Source of the DNA: an uncultured Peptoniphilus sp.
Lineage (GTDB): Bacteria > Bacillota > Clostridia > Tissierellales > Peptoniphilaceae
Direction of reading: 5' to 3'
DNA: 26,274 nt
NCBI GenBank assembly: GCA_902465645.1
Contig: CABQNX010000017.1
Location: forward strand, 1-26,274
Part shown: positions 22,527 to 26,274 of the stretch, in pieces
How positions within the stretch are numbered: the first letter of the stretch is position 1
Layout: every line of letters begins with the position of its first letter
Notes under the pieces: model-generated
Database searches by the model: none
What the model saw: only the letters and a program-made list of their open reading frames with translations
What the model was told of the DNA's origin: nothing
Position numbers and translations under genes: made by a program

Positions 22527-22529
22527 ATC

Positions 22530-22832
22530 TTATTTTAAATTTTTATATCTCTGCAAGGCATCCTTATAGGCAGAAATTATTGCCTTGGTGGAAGAAGCAT
22601 TGTATCGTCTTTGGATTTCATCTGTGATTATTTCTTGATCTTTGATGTTCTTGCCAGCAAAAATATCCTTTATAAACTTACGAGTTAGTTCAAGGGTTGC
22701 ATTGTTGTCTGAATCTAGAATATTTCCATCTTGATCCACTTCAAAGGCCAAGTAAAAAACTCCATAGATTTTTGTAATGGCATTGTCTGAACTTGTCCTA
22801 GCTTCTCCTGTGAGATATAAAGTATTTTTCAT
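22530..22832 (-). CDS. DUF3870 domain protein
   Basis: Small soluble protein of 100 residues matching DUF3870: TLYLTGEARTSSDNAITK at the start, then YLAFEVDQDGNILDSDNNATLELTRKFIKDIFAGKNI. Function unknown. The ATG at 22832 has GGAG six bases ahead and begins one base after the stop of the serine hydrolase gene, so the two are coupled; the upstream TTG in the same frame lies on the Shine-Dalgarno and is not used. It is the last gene of the epimerase-DUF819-hydrolase operon, which suggests a part in handling small acidic peptides or amino acids, by context only. Confidence 0.85.
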   Translation of the reverse strand: MKNTLYLTGEARTSSDNAITKIYGVFYLAFEVDQDGNILDSDNNATLELTRKFIKDIFAGKNIKDQEIITDEIQRRYNASSTKAIISAYKDALQRYKNLK

Positions 22833-22833
22833 C

Positions 22834-23622
22834 TTATTCTCCAATTTCCTTATAAATTTTTAGAGAAATCTCGCCTATGATTTCTTTAGCAAGGACATTG
22901 GACTCTGCTTGATTTACTAAAACAACAAGAATATAATTTTTATTTTCTGTAAAAAATATTCCACCGTCGTTTTCTAAATTGTCCAAGTCGCCACTTTTGC
23001 TTGCAATTTTTAAGTCTTCTGGAAGATATCTTTGAAGTCTTTGTCTTTCCTGCTGTCTCAAAAGAATATCGAGGGCAAGATCAGAATAGTCTTCACTTAC
23101 AAATTCTTTATCATAAATCATCTTTAAAAGTTTTAAAATTTCATTAGAAGAAGTGAAATTGTCCAGGCCCTTTTCTCTTGCGTGAGAATCCATCATCTTT
23201 CTCTCTAGATTTGTCTTCTCAAGTCCAAGGTCATGACCAATTTTATTTATTTCTTCCTTACCAAGAAGATCTATTAATATATTTGTGGCTGTATTGTCAC
23301 TTACTATTATCATAAGAGTCAAAAGCTCTCTCATAGAAAATTTGTGGTTATTGGAAAGTTCTTTTAAGATTCCCGATCCATCAACCTTTTCATAGTCATC
23401 AAGCTTTATAGTGTCTTCAAGCTTTATTTTTCCCTTGTCGCATTCATCTAAGGCCTTTAACAATATCAAAAGCTTTATCATGCTTGCAGATGGGACTCTC
23501 TCATCTCCCCTTATGGAAAATCCTTCTCCCTGGTCTAGGTCGTAAAAGGAAACAGAAATATTTGCAGAACTTTCTTCAACTATATTTTCTATTTTATTTT
23601 CTAATCCCCTATAGTTTATCAT
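22834..23622 (-). CDS. Cytosolic serine hydrolase of the class A beta-lactamase/PBP fold
   Basis: Protein of 262 residues with the active-site set of the fold: SMIK (Ser47-Lys50), SDN (108-110) and KSG (209-211). No signal peptide or membrane helix is seen, unusual for this fold, so it should act in the cytosol. The omega-loop region after RKMMD reads DSHAREKGLDNFTSS, without a clear ExxLN deacylation glutamate, so it is unlikely to be a resistance beta-lactamase; a DD-peptidase, esterase or amidase acting on small murein peptides fits better. AAAGGAAG precedes the ATG. It lies 25 bp after the DUF819 gene and is coupled to DUF3870, in an operon led by an L-Ala-Glu epimerase. Confidence 0.87.
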   Translation of the reverse strand: MINYRGLENKIENIVEESSANISVSFYDLDQGEGFSIRGDERVPSASMIKLLILLKALDECDKGKIKLEDTIKLDDYEKVDGSGILKELSNNHKFSMRELLTLMIIVSDNTATNILIDLLGKEEINKIGHDLGLEKTNLERKMMDSHAREKGLDNFTSSNEILKLLKMIYDKEFVSEDYSDLALDILLRQQERQRLQRYLPEDLKIASKSGDLDNLENDGGIFFTENKNYILVVLVNQAESNVLAKEIIGEISLKIYKEIGE

Positions 23623-23647
23623 ATGAATGCTTCCTTTTCTATAAGTC

Positions 23648-24829
23648 CTAGCTCAATAGCTTGAGGATTTGCCCCATTCCTATACCAAAGAAGTTACCAA
23701 CAGCTGCTCCTAACACTCCCATTAGCACTCCTATACCTGCATAGGATGCGTCATAAGCAGAGGCTACTATTGGAGCTGATGCTGATCCACCTATGTTTGC
23801 AAGGGATGCTGTTGATACCATGCAAAGGTCCCAGTGGAAGATTTTTGATAGTAGGAACATCAATACTACGTGTATTACTAAGATAAATAGTCCATATACT
23901 ACCCACATTGGTGCAGAAATTAGGTCTACTACTGATGCTGTTGATGCTAGTAGGGACACTACTGCGTATAGGTAGACGTTGGATAATTCTTCTACTGCTG
24001 GAAGTTTACCAATTTTTGTCAAAGCACAAATTAGTCCTAGTATTGTTACGAATAGGGTTGTTATTGTTCCCTTATCAAATACTGCTAAGCCTGCATTTGT
24101 TAGTGTATCTGATAGTTTTGCTCCAACAAATTGTGATAGGGCTGATACTATAAGTGATAGTCCTATTAAGAATATCCAATCTGCTGAGTCTGCAGTTTTT
24201 TTGCCTTTTGCAACTTCTGCTGCTGCAGCATCTGCTACTGCTTGTAGTTTTGTTGTGTCTGCTTTTGTTGCCTTGTTCCACTTTGGTGCGTATCTTACTG
24301 CTAAGAGTAGTAGGGCAATCCAAAGTGAGTAACAAACTGTATCTAGTGCAAGGGCACATGAGTAGGCTCCTGCGTCTACTGGAAGGGCTGCTTGCATTGC
24401 TGCCATGTTAGCTGATCCTCCAACCCATGATGCGAATAAGGCTGCTACTGCTGCCCATGTGTCTGTTCCTAGGGTATGTTTAAATATTGGATATCCTATT
24501 AGGAATCCTACAAATAGTGTTGCTGAACATCCTAGGAAGATTGCTACCATTCTTCCGCCTAGTTTTGCAAGTTTTTTAAAGTCACAACGTAGTAACATTA
24601 CAAAAATCATTGCATAGAGTAGGTTGTTCTTTAGGGCTGAGTATGTATTTGAACATGCTTCTGAGTCATATAGGCCCATGGTACAGAAAACCATGTTTAA
24701 TACATATATAAATACAAGTGGTGGTACAACGTTAAAGACTTTCCATTTTGTGTATTTTTCTAGGGCAAGAAGGGCTCCTGCTACAAACATTAAAAATGCT
24801 ATATAAGTAAATCCATTTGTGATAACCAT
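23648..24829 (-). CDS. DUF819 family (YjcL-like) membrane protein
   Basis: Polytopic membrane protein of 393 residues with about ten helices in two similar halves. Family-type glycine-rich stretches occur in both: FASWVGGSANMAAMQ near 135-150, and STASLANIGGSASAPIVASAY in the C-terminal half, the two probably forming a substrate path as in inverted-repeat carriers. A cytosolic Lys/Ala linker (about 180-215) separates them. Substrate unproven; its place directly after an L-Ala-D/L-Glu epimerase suggests it carries murein-derived dipeptides or glutamate-type products. AGGAG sets the ATG. The 77-bp gap to the epimerase holds no visible terminator. Confidence 0.88.
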   Translation of the reverse strand: MVITNGFTYIAFLMFVAGALLALEKYTKWKVFNVVPPLVFIYVLNMVFCTMGLYDSEACSNTYSALKNNLLYAMIFVMLLRCDFKKLAKLGGRMVAIFLGCSATLFVGFLIGYPIFKHTLGTDTWAAVAALFASWVGGSANMAAMQAALPVDAGAYSCALALDTVCYSLWIALLLLAVRYAPKWNKATKADTTKLQAVADAAAAEVAKGKKTADSADWIFLIGLSLIVSALSQFVGAKLSDTLTNAGLAVFDKGTITTLFVTILGLICALTKIGKLPAVEELSNVYLYAVVSLLASTASVVDLISAPMWVVYGLFILVIHVVLMFLLSKIFHWDLCMVSTASLANIGGSASAPIVASAYDASYAGIGVLMGVLGAAVGNFFGIGMGQILKLLS

Positions 24830-24906
24830 AATTTACTCCTTTCTTTTTTATATTTTTTGATTTTTAATATTTTAAGTTAATACATTTTATTTTTATGATT
24901 TAATTT

Positions 24907-26001
24907 TTATATGTCTAGGTATTTTATTCCCTTGACTGATTTTATTCCTAGTCCGTAGTCATCATTTACAGTTATTTCCTTTTCATTGAATACTGCTCCA
25001 CCTTCTATTGGATCTTCTAAGCAAAGCACTGGTCCGTCTAGGTCTATCTTTGTGATAATTTGTTTTGCGCATGCTAGGTGAACTGCTGCGTTTACTGATA
25101 TTTTTGCTTCTAACATGCAGCCTATCATGCATTCTACTCCACAAAGTTCTGCCATGCTTGTTATCTTAAGAGCATTGTAAAGTCCTCCGCACTTCATTAG
25201 TTTTATGTTTATTAGGTCTGCTGCCTTCATGTTTAGGATTGTCATGGCATCTTCTGCCGAGAATACACTTTCGTCTGCTAGGACTGGAACTATTGAGTGG
25301 TCTGTTACATATTTTAGTCCTTCATAGTCGTGTGCCTTTACTGGTTGTTCTACTAATTCTATGTCCAAGAGTTTTTCTTGCATTGAGTCTAGTATTCTCA
25401 CTGCTTCTTTTGGTGACCAAGCTTGGTTTGCATCAATTCTAATTCTTACATCTGGGCCCACTGCCTTTCTTATGGCATCAAGTCTTTCTACGTCAAGGCT
25501 AGGATCTATTCCTACTTTTACCTTTAGGGTGTCATATTTTCTTTTTACTGCGTCTATGGCATCTCTTGCCATTTCTTCTGGATCATTTACAGATATTGTT
25601 ATGTCTGTGGTTATTTTCTTTCTTGATCCTCCCATTAATTTGTGAACAGGAATTTTATGTAGCTGTCCGTAGAGGTCCCAAAGGGCCATGTCGCAGGCTG
25701 CTTTTGCACTTGTATTTTTTACTATGCAAGAGTTTAATGCCATCATTAGGTTTTCGAAATCGTCTATGTCTCTACCCACAATTGTTTTTATTATGTGGTC
25801 TTTGAAGGCTCCTATGATTGAGTATTGTGTCTCACCTGTTACTGCTCCAGTTGGTGGCGCTTCACCATAACCAATGTGTCCTGTGTCAGTGTGAATTTCA
25901 ACAATGATGTCTTCTACGCTGTCGACTGATCTTAGGGCTGTCTTAAAGGGTACCCTCAAAGGGACAGATAAGATTCCTAATTTTACGTCTGTAATTTTCA
26001 T
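24907..26001 (-). CDS. ykfB: L-Ala-D/L-Glu (dipeptide) epimerase
   Basis: Enolase-superfamily enzyme of 364 residues that inverts the second residue of L-Ala-D-Glu from murein so the dipeptide can be split and used. All expected residues are visible: Arg24, the KVK pair Lys160/Lys162, metal ligands Asp190 (RIDANQ), Glu218 (VEQP) and Asp243 (LADES), Lys267 on the opposite face, and the DLD motif (320-322) that holds the dipeptide amino group in Ala-Glu epimerases. Numbering nearly coincides with what I recall of the Bacillus subtilis enzyme. The open frame extends to 26034, but AAGGAGG sits correctly for ATG at 26001. It leads an operon with DUF819, serine hydrolase and DUF3870 genes. A consensus promoter and a terminator hairpin in the leader suggest attenuation. 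Confidence 0.93.
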   Translation of the reverse strand: MKITDVKLGILSVPLRVPFKTALRSVDSVEDIIVEIHTDTGHIGYGEAPPTGAVTGETQYSIIGAFKDHIIKTIVGRDIDDFENLMMALNSCIVKNTSAKAACDMALWDLYGQLHKIPVHKLMGGSRKKITTDITISVNDPEEMARDAIDAVKRKYDTLKVKVGIDPSLDVERLDAIRKAVGPDVRIRIDANQAWSPKEAVRILDSMQEKLLDIELVEQPVKAHDYEGLKYVTDHSIVPVLADESVFSAEDAMTILNMKAADLINIKLMKCGGLYNALKITSMAELCGVECMIGCMLEAKISVNAAVHLACAKQIITKIDLDGPVLCLEDPIEGGAVFNEKEITVNDDYGLGIKSVKGIKYLDI

Positions 26002-26050
26002 TTTTACCTCCTTACTTTTCACTTCATATGACAAAACTAAAAAACAATAT

Positions 26051-26089
26051 AAAAAAGCCCAGCAAAATAAAACTAGTTTATTTACTGGG
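26051..26089 (-). terminator. Intrinsic terminator in the leader of the epimerase operon (attenuator candidate)
   Basis: On the minus strand CCCAG pairs with CTGGG, with an inner AAATAAA/TTTATTT helix around CTAG, followed by TTTTTT. It lies between the promoter at 26161-26189 and the epimerase start, with no gene between, so it should cut transcripts before the operon unless prevented. Confidence 0.75.
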
Positions 26090-26160
26090 TCTCATAAAGC
26101 TTTTTGATCTATTGTAATAGCTCATGCAAAATGAAGCAGTTAATATATCTTTGTGAAAAC

Positions 26161-26189
26161 ATTTTACTATTTTTCTTAAACTTTGTCAA
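26161..26189 (-). promoter_or_regulatory. Consensus promoter of the epimerase operon
   Basis: TTGACA, 17 bases, TAAAAT on the minus strand, giving a leader of about 150 bases. The window end beyond it (26190-26274) is AT-rich and shows nothing I recognise. Confidence 0.75.
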
Positions 26190-26274
26190 TATGATAACGT
26201 AGTGAAGTTATGAGTAAATTAAAATTTTTATGATAACATTTTTAATTTTTTTAAATTAAATTTTCCACTTCTCT

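Noticed and set aside
22834..23622. Annotation as an antibiotic-resistance class A beta-lactamase
   Set aside because: No signal peptide and no clear ExxLN deacylation glutamate; operon context points to peptide metabolism.
23793..24806. Several plus-strand and alternative-frame ORFs across the DUF819 gene
   Set aside because: They are shadows of a GC-skewed, Ala/Leu/Val-rich membrane protein gene, with no ribosome binding sites and no recognisable domains.
1..26274. CRISPR array, insertion sequence, prophage or defence island
   Set aside because: I saw no regularly spaced repeats, transposase, integrase, terminal repeats, or toxin/nuclease genes on either strand.

Overview
The window looks like a chromosomal segment of a low-GC, Gram-positive anaerobe. 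By eye about one third of the bases are G or C, and Shine-Dalgarno sequences of the AGGAGG type are strong. A valine T-box leader, lipoprotein and stalk-domain surface proteins, an ECF vitamin transporter subunit and TTG/GTG starts all point to Firmicutes. Gene content resembles the Peptoniphilaceae (Anaerococcus/Peptoniphilus-like), but that placement is an inference. There is no insertion sequence, prophage, CRISPR array or rRNA; one tRNA gene is present.

Layout. (1) 1-3720: an M20 amidohydrolase and a YfcC-type carrier on the minus strand, divergent from a LysR regulator; a probable uptake-and-cleavage unit. (2) 3850-6020: two secreted plus-strand proteins with copper-amine-oxidase-N-like (stalk) domains. 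The second carries an 11-residue LEA-like repeat and a FIVAR-like helical domain. (3) 6050-14300, minus strand: folC and valS (overlapping ATGA) behind a T-box; a membrane-anchored protein with repeated IIGGADGPT motifs; then mtaD-like deaminase, CPBP protease and trpS as an overlapping operon. (4) 14360-18080, plus strand: a TRIC-family channel with a thiamine-binding YqgV/MTH1187-type protein, then P1 peptidase, a PanT-like ECF S component and a CoaX-like protein. (5) 18090-20210, minus strand: murI, a gene-poor stretch with a possible small decayed ORF, tRNA-Lys(CTT), and a GntR/FCD regulator. (6) 20340-22450, plus strand: a PepSY lipoprotein and a two-TM protein with a degenerate Nudix-like domain. 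(7) 22500-26190, minus strand: L-Ala-D/L-Glu dipeptide epimerase, DUF819 membrane protein, cytosolic serine hydrolase and DUF3870 protein, behind a consensus promoter and a leader containing an intrinsic terminator.

How the genes may work together. Region 7 reads as a murein-peptide or dipeptide salvage operon, probably controlled by attenuation. The second half of region 4 reads as a pantothenate unit, except that the kinase-like protein has lost the residues that make type III pantothenate kinase active; it may be a vitamin-sensing or regulatory pseudoenzyme. Regions 3 and 5 contain housekeeping translation, folate and cell-wall genes. The most unusual items are the CoaX-like pseudokinase, the attenuated epimerase operon, the IIGGADGPT-repeat protein, the two-TM Nudix-like protein, and a tRNA promoter whose -35 box sits in the loop of the neighbouring terminator.
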